DNA of 64,000 bases from assembly GCF_963678635.1 (NCBI RefSeq), contig NC_087062.1, positions 97,887,705-97,951,704 of the forward strand, read 5' to 3'. Within the stretch, counting starts at the first letter, position 1, and every line of letters begins with the position of its first letter. The notes under the pieces are model-generated. The model saw only the letters and a list, made by a program, of their open reading frames with translations, ran no database searches and was not told the origin of the DNA. A program made the translations under genes and the position numbers. This DNA is from Symsagittifera roscoffensis. Its lineage: Eukaryota; Xenacoelomorpha; Acoela; Convolutidae. Below are positions 10,324 through 19,800 of the stretch, one piece after another.

Positions 10324-12117
10324 TTAGTCGTCGGGGAAAAAACCGTGGGGGAAGATGTCGTGAATTAGTTCTGAAGTTGTTAGTAGTTTAGCTAAGATGC
10401 GGATGATATTTTTAGTTTGAAGCAGTGGCCAAAGCAATTGAAGTGCCTTAATAGTGGTTAGTTCTTCAGTGCCTACTGCAAACTCATAAGGTGTGTTTTG
10501 GATTAAGTTATATAATTTGTGGTTAAATTTAGTGTTGTGGATGAATTCTAAAATTGGGATCTCTATAGGCTGTACAAACTCGTGCGGGATAAGGAAGGGT
10601 CGGGATTCTTCGGCGTTGAAGGTCTTGGTGATGGGGCAGAAAATATACATTTGGGTTATGGGGTCATAATTACGAAGAATACCATGGAGGTTAGTGTCTT
10701 TAATACAATATGTGAAATTTAGGAAATACGGTGAAGTGTATTTTGAATTGATGAATTGGAAACGATGGTGTGGTTGTCTAGAGGGTGTGTGGAGGTCAAA
10801 GTGATTTTGGATGAAACGATAGTAACTGTATGTATGTGTTTGTTTAGTGCGCAACATAATATCGTGTGAGCAGTGTAAATCTCTTTCGTGTGGTGCAAGG
10901 AAATGAAAGGTTAGTGAAAAGATTTGGAAGCGTTCTTTAAAACTTTCGTATGCTTGTGTGTTTGTTAGTGCTTCTGAAATAATGTGATCAAACTTTCGGT
11001 CGAAGATGTTTAGTGTAAATACATATGGTGTCTTGATGAAAAATTTCTCGGTGATTTGTGGATTAGCGAAGCGATCGTCGTCTAAGAATTGATCTTGGTT
11101 AGCTCTAATGATGTTGTGATCGTAGTATTCTAGTGTATATTCATTAGCTCTAGGTGCAGTGTGTATTTTTAGTGATTTTTTATATCCAACGTAAGTAAAT
11201 TGTCTAGCGGTTAGTGGTGTAGTTAGTCGATATAGCATATCTTTGTTTCTGTCTGTATCGATGGAAGTGTTGGTTAAAGGTAAGCAAAGAGGGTTAGTGA
11301 AATGATAGTATGAGGTCCAAGAGAGAGTGGGCATTAAAACGTATTCGTCTACAAAGTTGCGTGTTTCGTTAGCGTCATGAGGGGTGTTTAAGGTGTATTG
11401 TGGAAATGAGGGTAAAGTGATAGCTAAAAATTCTTTGGTGTTAGTATGCTGGGGGTGGTTGATGTATTCACGGGCTGTTCCTGGTTTTGCTGGGAAAGGA
11501 TGGTTGGGGAACTTTCTTTTAAAAGTGCGGTAAGCTCTATTAGTGTTTAGTGAAGATATAGTGGATGTGGATGATGGTGTTAATGATTCAGTATAATTTG
11601 AAGAGGGTGTAGGGGGATTGGATGAATTTGTAGTGGAGGAGATTTGGTTTATGGTCGGGGTGTTAAGGTGGTAGGGTTGTTGTTGGAGGGTAATAAAATT
11701 GTCTAGCTCTGGGGAGATTCGGGGGGTGTCTGGAGATGATTGGTCAGAATGGTATGAGGAGTAGGTTGGGGTAACTTGGGAAGCATAAGAGGGTGTGGGA
11801 GTGATTGGGTCAGGGTTATTTGACAATATGGGTTGAAAAGGAGGTTGAGAAAAATTAGAAGGGTTATGAAAATTATTGGATGGGGATGGTTCTGAGTCGG
11901 CGAATTCATCGGGGGTTTCAATATTCGGGTTATTTAGCTGTGAAATGGAGTATAAAACTGAAATGTGTGAATTAGTATCGGAATTCATGCCTGATGTTAC
12001 ATTGCTAGATGGAAAATCGGGTGGCGGAAAAGCAAAAAGTGGTATGATTGGGATTGAAGAGGTAAGATTGGTTGGATGGGAATTTGATCGGTGTAGTGAT
12101 CCAAGTTGGCGGCTCAT
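10324..12117 (-). CDS. 597-aa protein of unknown function, translationally coupled to env (element 1)
   Basis: I do not recognise the family. The start ATG (12117-12115) overlaps the env stop codon in the 4-nt string ATGA, which suggests reinitiation after env translation. Residues 1 to about 215 are dominated by Ser, Thr, Pro and Asn and look disordered. The remainder, from about residue 216 (a basic YRTFKRKFP stretch) to the end, has normal composition, is rich in His, Tyr and Phe and looks folded. There is no signal peptide, no clear membrane segment and no motif I can assign. Its place after env suggests a virion or assembly-accessory role, but that is only context. The frame is long and uninterrupted in a low-G strand, so it is real coding sequence. 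Confidence 0.8.
   Translation of the reverse strand: MSRQLGSLHRSNSHPTNLTSSIPIIPLFAFPPPDFPSSNVTSGMNSDTNSHISVLYSISQLNNPNIETPDEFADSEPSPSNNFHNPSNFSQPPFQPILSNNPDPITPTPSYASQVTPTYSSYHSDQSSPDTPRISPELDNFITLQQQPYHLNTPTINQISSTTNSSNPPTPSSNYTESLTPSSTSTISSLNTNRAYRTFKRKFPNHPFPAKPGTAREYINHPQHTNTKEFLAITLPSFPQYTLNTPHDANETRNFVDEYVLMPTLSWTSYYHFTNPLCLPLTNTSIDTDRNKDMLYRLTTPLTARQFTYVGYKKSLKIHTAPRANEYTLEYYDHNIIRANQDQFLDDDRFANPQITEKFFIKTPYVFTLNIFDRKFDHIISEALTNTQAYESFKERFQIFSLTFHFLAPHERDLHCSHDIMLRTKQTHTYSYYRFIQNHFDLHTPSRQPHHRFQFINSKYTSPYFLNFTYCIKDTNLHGILRNYDPITQMYIFCPITKTFNAEESRPFLIPHEFVQPIEIPILEFIHNTKFNHKLYNLIQNTPYEFAVGTEELTTIKALQLLWPLLQTKNIIRILAKLLTTSELIHDIFPHGFFPDD
12114..12117 (-). promoter_or_regulatory. ATGA stop-start overlap, env to 597-aa ORF
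   Basis: The sense string ATGA contains the start of the 597-aa ORF and the TGA of env. Such overlaps support termination-reinitiation in several animal viruses and non-LTR elements. It is seen directly; the function is inferred. Confidence 0.6.
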
Positions 12118-14732
12118 CGTGGGCTAAAAAAATTATTATTTTGAGATTGAAAAGCGGTGGTATGGGGCTGTTCAATAATTTGTTCATAAGTATTATCATC
12201 TTGTGATTGATGTGTCATTATATGTTGGACGGGACTTTGCGATGTATTGAGTCGAAAATTTGGATTATGTGTGATTGCTAAATTTCGAAAATTTCGTGGG
12301 ACTAGGGATAGTGGATGGTTATTTGGTAGGGGTGGTAATTGTGGTGCCGTTGGCGTTATGTCTACATTGTTATGTTCTTCGTCGTATGTATTTTGTCGTG
12401 TTGTTATTTTTGTGTTATATTCTTTTATTTGTGCGTCTAAAAGAATTTTGTTTATGGATGTGGAAAAAATTCCAAAAAATCCTGCAAAGAGTATGCGTGC
12501 TACGCTTGCTTGTCTGTTTACTTGTGTGTGTATAGCACATGTATTGTAGATTCCTTTTAAGAGTGAGAAAAGAAATCCAATAAAGTTAAACATTGCGTAT
12601 AAAATAGTCAATTTTTCTAAGATGTAGTAGGGCCATCCTAGAAAATCAAGGATTTCATTCTTGAGTGTAACAAAGCTAAAAATGTTGATTGGTGATATAT
12701 CTTGGGGACGGTATTTTTCGCCGTTTAGATATATATAATCTTTAATGTCTTTAAAATATCCGCTATAGTCTTGCGTGTAGATATCGGCAAATCCTGCGGT
12801 TTCTGCAAGTTTGCGTAAATTTTGGTCTATTGATTGTCTTTGTATAGTGTCCATTTGTGTTAATAATTCTTGGAATTGTTGTGTTCTAATGTGATGTTGA
12901 ATATCTGATTTTGAATAGATTCCTATTGATTGTAAGTCTATATTTGGGTTTCGAGCAATAGCGCGAATGCTTTCTGGTGAAAATTTTTTGAGTGATTGCA
13001 TTAATGTGGGGTATGGAGTGAGAAGGTAATATTTATTTTCATCAGGGTTTAGTTGTACTACATTGTGGCTATTTTCTGATCCACATGGGACTGCGGTATC
13101 CCAGAAATAGGTTCTTCGTGAAAGTGTATCCACGAAATGTACTTTATTTTTATAAAAGATAGGGATTCTTTTATAACATCGTTTATCTTCAAAAACGTAT
13201 AGTGGTGATACTTTTTTAGTACAAGTATAAAACCATAAGATGTTTCCTTCGTAGTCTAAAAAATTTGATCTATTTCCAGATAATAAGTATCCTGCGTAGG
13301 GTATTTTTAATACTGCTAGTGCAAGTGATTGTAATATTTGTGTTCGTTCTAATTCACATAGTTGGTGTAGTGTTTCTAATTCGGAGAGTGACATTTCTTG
13401 AAAAATGCGGCTAATTGTATAGTCTAGTTTCATATCCAAATGAATATCATAGTGGATATTACCGAAATATGTAGTATTCATTAGTGATAGTTCTTGTAAG
13501 CGTGTGCTTCTGGTGTCATAAGGTTTTAGATGTCCACCAGGTTGTCCGTTGCTTTTTTCAAAATTAACTGGTATATAGGATGTTCCTTCGTTTAGAGGAT
13601 GACCTGTGGCATATGGGTCGATTTTTACTTTTCCAGTGGTCATGTCGAATCCTTTTTCATATTCAACTAATATTTCAGAGTATTGTGTTCTGTGAAGTGG
13701 ATTCCTGTATTTACATGCAAGTTCTGTTTCTTGATATATTTGAAAACGTGTCAATTTATTTTCTATATTGTCTATGTTTCTAAAATCGGAACTTAGTTTG
13801 CGTGATGGATGGACTTGTTCATATGGAATTGATTGTATAAAATATTTTTCGTGAAATTTTATCATACGAGCGTGTATTTTTGCTACTTGAAATGTTGTAC
13901 ATGTATCTTCGGGGAACCAAACAATTGTTGCTTGTGTTCTTGTTGTAGGGTCGCAATATCCTTGATCATTTTTACAAGGTAGTCGGATTCCTTGATAGAT
14001 CATTGTATTATCAGATAAATCTCGTGTGAGTTGTATTTTTTCGAGTTGTATTTTCCAATCGAAAAACATTATTTCTTGGTATCCTTTATTTTTCGTGTCT
14101 GCTTTGCAGTTTGATGGGTTATTTATACCAATGTGTGGTATCCAATGTTTATCATGTAGGTCATAGGTTAATCGTCCGTGTGCGCCGTTATACGGGTATT
14201 TTTCGTCTAGTTTTATATGTCCTTGGTGTCTTTCAAGTTGTGATTGATGTACAGAGTCTGAAAAAACTTGAAAATTTACTAACTTTCTTTGGGAGTTTTT
14301 ATTTCGTGTGATGTTTAGTCTAAGTAATTCATTTTTACAATCGTCGGGATTGAGATGTAAAAGACGTTCTATATTACTTTGATAGAATGATTCATGGTCA
14401 AGTCGGTTTTTGTTTCCGTTCGAGACTTGTGAACAATGTACTTTCTTTTCGGAAAATGTTGCTGTGAATTTATAACCTGTAACTGTTGTTGCTCGGGCTT
14501 TTGAATAGAGTGTTGCTATTATATCTGTGGTTTCTATAGCTTGTGGTTCTGTTTCACATTGTGATACTTGATTTATTGCATATTTGTGTAGTGTTTTTTG
14601 TTCATTTTCTTCGCAATCGTAATGTGTTACTAATAAATCTTGTGGTCCTGTACGAGGGGAAGGGTTTATGTTTTGATTTGAGGTTACTAGAAAAAGGAGT
14701 TGGAGAAAATTTAATAATTTTAGAATATACAT
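12114..14732 (-). CDS. env: Env-like transmembrane glycoprotein (element 1)
   Basis: The 872-aa product starts with a hydrophobic signal peptide (residues 1 to about 19, MYILKLLNFLQLLFLVTSN). It has a long Cys-containing ectodomain with N-X-S/T sites, hydrophobic segments near residues 705-730 and 745-765, and a tail of about 100 residues ending at the ATGA junction. This is the architecture of a class I-type membrane fusion or attachment glycoprotein and occupies the env position after pol. The ectodomain opening, a Y-D-C followed by a second Cys about 18 residues later, reminds me of chuvirus-like glycoproteins found in some BEL/Pao elements; this resemblance is unverified. The ATG at 14732 lies inside the last 13 nt of the preceding Met-less ORF. 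Expression is probably from a spliced RNA or by coupling. Confidence 0.75.
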   Translation of the reverse strand: MYILKLLNFLQLLFLVTSNQNINPSPRTGPQDLLVTHYDCEENEQKTLHKYAINQVSQCETEPQAIETTDIIATLYSKARATTVTGYKFTATFSEKKVHCSQVSNGNKNRLDHESFYQSNIERLLHLNPDDCKNELLRLNITRNKNSQRKLVNFQVFSDSVHQSQLERHQGHIKLDEKYPYNGAHGRLTYDLHDKHWIPHIGINNPSNCKADTKNKGYQEIMFFDWKIQLEKIQLTRDLSDNTMIYQGIRLPCKNDQGYCDPTTRTQATIVWFPEDTCTTFQVAKIHARMIKFHEKYFIQSIPYEQVHPSRKLSSDFRNIDNIENKLTRFQIYQETELACKYRNPLHRTQYSEILVEYEKGFDMTTGKVKIDPYATGHPLNEGTSYIPVNFEKSNGQPGGHLKPYDTRSTRLQELSLMNTTYFGNIHYDIHLDMKLDYTISRIFQEMSLSELETLHQLCELERTQILQSLALAVLKIPYAGYLLSGNRSNFLDYEGNILWFYTCTKKVSPLYVFEDKRCYKRIPIFYKNKVHFVDTLSRRTYFWDTAVPCGSENSHNVVQLNPDENKYYLLTPYPTLMQSLKKFSPESIRAIARNPNIDLQSIGIYSKSDIQHHIRTQQFQELLTQMDTIQRQSIDQNLRKLAETAGFADIYTQDYSGYFKDIKDYIYLNGEKYRPQDISPINIFSFVTLKNEILDFLGWPYYILEKLTILYAMFNFIGFLFSLLKGIYNTCAIHTQVNRQASVARILFAGFFGIFSTSINKILLDAQIKEYNTKITTRQNTYDEEHNNVDITPTAPQLPPLPNNHPLSLVPRNFRNLAITHNPNFRLNTSQSPVQHIMTHQSQDDNTYEQIIEQPHTTAFQSQNNNFFSPR

Positions 14733-15856
14733 GTGTATGATAATCCTGAGTATGGATTATAAAATGTAATGTAACCGATTGTGTTTTTGGTATATCTGTC
14801 GTATTTATATATTACTTCAGTAGTTATAAAAGGTGGTGGTAGTGATTGTGCTGTTATGTTAGGTGGATTTAATGGGTAGGGATGTTGTGTAATATTGTTT
14901 AATTTAACTGTGATTTCAAACTTTAATTGTAAACTGTTTTGTTGGAGTATTTGAATATTGTGATCACGGATATCGTTGTGAATATCTTGGCGATATTGTA
15001 ATCTATTAAGTGCCCAGTTATGAAGGCGGTTACTTTCTTGATGTTGTCCAAATAATGGTGGAGGTGCTGTGAATGTATTCCAATCTAGTCTTAAAGGAAT
15101 ATTTATTGATGATTGTTCTCGATATCTGGCGTCGAGATTATTTGGAAAATTTAAGTTAAAGGATAGTGGTGAAAATTGGCTTATTGATGGTGTTGACGGT
15201 AGTGATAATGTTTCTGGTAGTGATGAGGATGTTGTTGTATCCGTAGAAATATCTATGGGGTCATTGACTAAATTTGGTTCACCTTGTGTAAATGAATGTG
15301 TAGTCCAATATGGCAGTCGTGATGTTAGGTTTGGGGGGTTAAAAGGATTTTCTCGTGCTTGTTCAGATGTTGGTGTTGAACCTAAGTAGTCTGAAGGTAG
15401 ACTTGAAGTGCTTCGTTGTGAAAAAAGTGTAGGAGTTTCTGGTGTGGTACCAGTGGTGTTTTCTGGAGTGGTTTGTGATGGGGATTGAGGTATGTCAAAA
15501 TGAACTCGGGGAGTTTGAAAATTTCTATTTCGTCGAGGATGTATAATTTGTCTATTTATTTCTGTTGTGTTTTGGTTTTGACTAAGGTTTCGTATTCTAC
15601 TTAGTTCTTGTGGTAGTGTTGGGTAAAGATTATATGTTGGTTCACTTAGAGATGCTTGTCGTTGAACTGGTTCTAGTGGTTCAGATAAACGAGCGTGCCG
15701 TTCTTCAAAAGTGTATGGATTGTCTTGAAAAGAAATTCGTGTAGGTGTTTGAGGATTTTGAGTAGTTGAAGGTGGTGTTGGATTATCTTGGGATGTTGTC
15801 GGTGAAGACTGATTCTGTGACTGTTGGGTAGCAATTTTTGATGGATTTTTGAATTG
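14720..15856 (-). CDS. 378-codon open frame with no methionine codon (element 1)
   Basis: The frame is open from just after a TAA at 15857-15859 to a TAA at 14720-14722, and I found no ATG, GTG or TTG in it. The first ~220 residues are rich in Pro, Ser, Thr, Gln and Asn and look disordered. The last ~130 (from about FGQHQESNRLHNW) have an ordered, amphipathic look and several N-X-S/T-like sites. The end overlaps the env start by 13 nt. The lack of ATG means it must be reached by splicing onto an upstream AUG, by frameshifting or by a non-AUG start. Several in-frame CAG triplets near its 5' end (such as CAACAG and AATCAG) could be splice acceptors. The function is unknown. A run of this length without stops in this position is very unlikely by chance. 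Confidence 0.7.
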   Translation of the reverse strand, partial: QFKNPSKIATQQSQNQSSPTTSQDNPTPPSTTQNPQTPTRISFQDNPYTFEERHARLSEPLEPVQRQASLSEPTYNLYPTLPQELSRIRNLSQNQNTTEINRQIIHPRRNRNFQTPRVHFDIPQSPSQTTPENTTGTTPETPTLFSQRSTSSLPSDYLGSTPTSEQARENPFNPPNLTSRLPYWTTHSFTQGEPNLVNDPIDISTDTTTSSSLPETLSLPSTPSISQFSPLSFNLNFPNNLDARYREQSSINIPLRLDWNTFTAPPPLFGQHQESNRLHNWALNRLQYRQDIHNDIRDHNIQILQQNSLQLKFEITVKLNNITQHPYPLNPPNITAQSLPPPFITTEVIYKYDRYTKNTIGYITFYNPYSGLSYTCIF

Positions 15857-15861
15857 TTACT

Positions 15862-16050
15862 TTAGTGGGAAGGTTTATGTTTATTATAATATTCTTCCAA
15901 AAAAATAATTAGAAAAATTGTTGCTAGGGCAAATGTGATGATTGCTTTCTTTATACATTTACATATGGTCAAAATGAGGGATGATAAAAATGTTATGAAA
16001 ATTACAAACAATAAAAAAATATCAGTTCTACTGAAAATTGTTCGTATCAT
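15862..16050 (-). CDS. 62-aa small hydrophobic membrane protein (element 1)
   Basis: The start ATG at 16050 overlaps the stop of the preceding 76-aa ORF (ATGA). After a short N-terminal stretch there are two hydrophobic segments (about residues 11-30 and 36-52) separated by a Cys-Lys-rich turn (CKCIKKA), then a polar tail ending in His. This is a viroporin-like or membrane-anchor layout. There is no family match I can name. It ends 6 nt before the Met-less frame opens. Confidence 0.55.
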   Translation of the reverse strand: MIRTIFSRTDIFLLFVIFITFLSSLILTICKCIKKAIITFALATIFLIIFLEEYYNKHKPSH

Positions 16051-16277
16051 TTAGACAAGTTGTGAAAATCGTACCTGTGGATATATTCAAGGGTTTTGGA
16101 AAGTTGGAGGAATAGTTCGAGTATTGTGTAGAAAATTAAAAAAATGTTACAAAAAATGATTAGGATTATTAGAAAATATTCAAGTATATCAAAAAGAAAT
16201 ATTATAAAAGCTTCAAGTATTGAAAAAAAATGTTTAAAATTTATAAGTATTTGAGCAACTGTTTGAGAGAAAAGCAT
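16047..16277 (-). CDS. 76-aa hydrophobic membrane protein (element 1)
   Basis: It opens at ATG 16277, about 600 nt after the gag-pol stop. Residues about 20-60 are almost continuously hydrophobic (Ile, Leu, Phe), with Glu and Asn breaks that suggest one or two membrane passes, and a basic C-terminus. It ends in the ATGA junction that starts the 62-aa ORF. The pair looks like a small bicistronic membrane-protein module. The AT-rich code inflates hydrophobic residues, so the case rests on the coupled arrangement as much as on composition. Confidence 0.5.
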   Translation of the reverse strand: MLFSQTVAQILINFKHFFSILEAFIIFLFDILEYFLIILIIFCNIFLIFYTILELFLQLSKTLEYIHRYDFHNLSK

Positions 16278-16877
16278 TTAAGAAATGATCTCTTGGTCGA
16301 ATATTTTTTGCTGTTTGAGGCGATTTTCTAGTGTGGTCGAATTATTTATTAGTTTTTTGACAAGTGGGTTGAGTTTTGTAAAAAATTGTTGGGGGCAATT
16401 TTCATGGTGACTGGGAGGTCTTCTTTTTCTTTATTTTTGTTTGTCAAATGATCCGGGGTATGGTGAGATTTTTATACTTTAGGCTAATTAAAATCTTCAT
16501 TTTGTTACTTTAGGCTAAGTTATCAAATTTGTTTTGGGGGTATTCGTGGTCTGAGTTGGGGAAATATTGTTGATCTTTGGGTTATTAGATAAGGGAGGGG
16601 TACGGTATTATGGTGATATTTATTTTAACTGTCAAGTTGGAGTGGTTTGCTTATTTTTGACCTGGAGGTTGTAAAGTTATAGTTAGAGATGTGCCTGGAG
16701 TTCTAGATTATTCGTCTAATTGGTCTTAGTTTGAGTTAGAGAAGGTGGCGGATTGGATGAATCCTATTGGTCTATTTTGAACTAGAATTATTGCGTACTT
16801 GTGAGCATGTTATTTTGAAAAATTGAAATGAAAAATGTTACGGAGGTTTCAAGATTATGAAGTATAAAATCTTAAAA
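16278..16877 (-). other. Spacer between gag-pol and the small membrane ORFs (element 1)
   Basis: About 600 nt contain no ORF that I can support on the sense strand. It could hold a splice acceptor for the downstream cistrons, but I could not choose one. Confidence 0.45.
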
Positions 16878-19800
16878 TTACTTTTTAAATTCTACTTTCT
16901 TTAGTATTTTAGATTGGGGGATGAACATTTTGTAGTTTTTACGTGGTTGATTTCGGAGTCTTGTTGTTTTTCTATGTTCTGATTTGTCTATTTCTTCTTG
17001 GGGTATTATTTGTTCTGTCATTTTTCTATTTTTTCTTAGTTTTGGAGATTCTTTATGGTTTTGTGTATTGTTTTTGGTGGCGGTTGGTTTTGTGTTTTGA
17101 TTTTCGGTGGGGTTATCATTTTGTTCTGTGTTTTTCAGATGTGGTTCGTTTTGAATGATTTTTAATCCTGTGAAAGAATATAATTGAGTTAATTCGCGGA
17201 GTGCGTATTCTTTTGGGTAATAAGGTAATAGGTTGTTTCGATGTTGAACGATTTCTTTTTTGTTTGAGTCGGTAATTTTATATGTGACATCAGTGGGTTT
17301 TGCAATTATTTGGTAGGGTCCTTTTCGGAGGGGTTGTAATTTTTTAGAAATTCCTTTTTGAGTATTAAAATTAGGTATTAAAACAAATGTTCCAATTTTT
17401 AAATCGGAAGCTGGTGTAAAACGTGAATTGATTTGTTCATTTATATTTTGTCTTTGTAATAACTTTTTCGTTATTTTTTGGTAAACTTCATTGTGTTTCT
17501 TATCTCTATTTAAAATCCATTCGGTGTGTGTACCGGAGGCTAATTTAAGAATTTGTGGGTGATGAAAATGATCTTCATCGTGTGTATGTAAAGGTAGGTT
17601 ATAACAAATTGAGTCTTTAGTTGGTTGACAATAACCTTGTGCGTTTTTATGGGAATTTGCTGTAAACATTATTGGTTTGCGTGGCTTTTGGTTAAAAACC
17701 ATTTCGTATGGTGACATTCCTAAAGTTGTCGTAATTTGTGAATTATATGCTAAGGGAAATAATTTTACATCTGCTGACCATTCGGTATATTTTGTATCAT
17801 TTCCGTTGATGATACATCTAAGATATTCTTGTAGTGAACGGTTCATACCTTCGACTAAGCCGTTTGTCCAAGGTGCATGAGATGTACGTGGTTTGTGTTT
17901 AATGTTGTATAAATGACATAGTGTTATTATTTCATTATTTATGAATTCTGTACCATTGTCTGTAACTAAAATTTCTGGTAGTCCGAATTTTGCTATCCAG
18001 TGTTCATAGAGTGTTGTGTAAGCGTAATAAGCGTTACAATGTGGTACTGGGTTAAGTGCTACATAATGTGTAAATGCGTCAACAATTACCATAATGTAGG
18101 AGTTTCCTTCTGATGAGGGTGAAATTGGGCCTTTAGTATCAAATGAGATACGGTGATTAAAGTACAAACTTTGTCCTTTAAAATCTTGTTTTTGTGCTAT
18201 TTGTTTTTGATTTGGGTAAGGTTTATTCAGTTGACATACTATACAATCATTGCATAGTACTTTTATCCAAATTGGTGCATTTGGGAAGTAAAAATTTTGT
18301 ATAAAATTTGAATATGTTTTTTCTGATCCAGAGTGTCCTTTAATATTTTGTGTATGTGAAATATTAAAAGCTATAAGAATCATACTTATAGGGAGACATG
18401 GAACTGTAGATTCATTTAGGTTATACTCTAAAAGGTCTGTATTTTCGTTAATTGTTGTGTAATTAAATTTGCGAAAGTATCGGAGGAGTGTTTTGTTTCC
18501 TAGAATGGTTGAATCTGCTTTGATAGGTTTAGTTTTATATTTGTGCCATGATTTCAGTTGTCTAATTATCGGGTCAAGATTTTGATATTGTTTCAGTGTT
18601 GAAATTGTAATCGTATCTGTTGGGGGGAGAAAAATGTTTTCAATTTCGAATTTAGATAAGGGTATTGTATCAAGTGGGTCGTGAAGGTCAAAAACTTGAT
18701 TTATTGTGTATTTTGAATCATTTGTTTGTGGTCCTGATAAATTTATTTTATCAGTTAAATCTTCTTTTTCAATTAGTGGAAAATGGTCTTTTTTAGGTGG
18801 GTGTTGTTTTGTTCGTTTTTGTTGGGTGTTATTTTTTATCCATTGAGAATATGGGATTGGTTTGAAAGTTGATGTTCCAAGTAAATCAACTTCATAATGA
18901 TTATTTTGACAATCTAGATAAAGTGGGAAATGTTGTAAATTATTTATTTGTGATTGTTCAATATCAGTTTTTACTGCATATTTGCATTCCAATCGGGGTG
19001 ATGTTTCGTTTTCTGCAAGGTAGAATTTTATGTTTTTGGGTATTTCAACTGTTGTTTTTCGTGTAAGTAATTCAGGTGGTGTATTTCGACTTAAGGTGTC
19101 TGGTAATGCAAGATTTTTTCCTGCAGTCCAAACTATATGTAAGTTTGGAAATTTCATTAGAATTAGTTGAAATCTGTAAACTCGGTGGTTTGGGTTAGAT
19201 TTCTGTGTGAAAAGAAAAATGATTGGTTTGTGGTCTGTGAATAAAACTGTTGGATGTTTTGATCCAAGTATCAGAAATTCATATTCTGTCAGTGTATATA
19301 TTATGGCTGTACATTCTCTCATTAGAGTTGAGAGTCGTAGCTCTGCTTGAGTGAATAATCGAGAATTTGCTGATATGAGGTTCATTTTATTTGTACCATT
19401 ATGTGATTGTAATAGTGCTGCACCGATGCCAAAGTTGGAAGCATCGCACATTGCATAAAATGGTTGATTTGAATCTGGAATTGTGTTTGAAATTTGTTCA
19501 GTTAAAAGTTTCTTTATTTCTTCAAATCGTGTTTGATGTTCTGTATTCCATTCAAAATTATTTTGTTGTCTAAGGATGTTGTAAAATGGTCGTAGATATA
19601 ATTGCATTTTATAAACATATTTACTTAAAAAGTTTAACATTCCAAGAAATTCTTGGATTTTCTTTTTATTTGTTGGTGGTTGAAGTTTTTGAATAGCGTC
19701 AATGCGTGATTTCAATGGAGTGATTGTTTTTCTTTCTATATTATGTCCTAAGAATTTAACTCTTGTCAAAAAGAAGTGTGATTTATCGGGGGCGGCCTTC

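Noticed and set aside
15069-15389. 106-codon plus-strand ORF
   Set aside because: It is the antisense shadow of the 378-codon Met-less frame.
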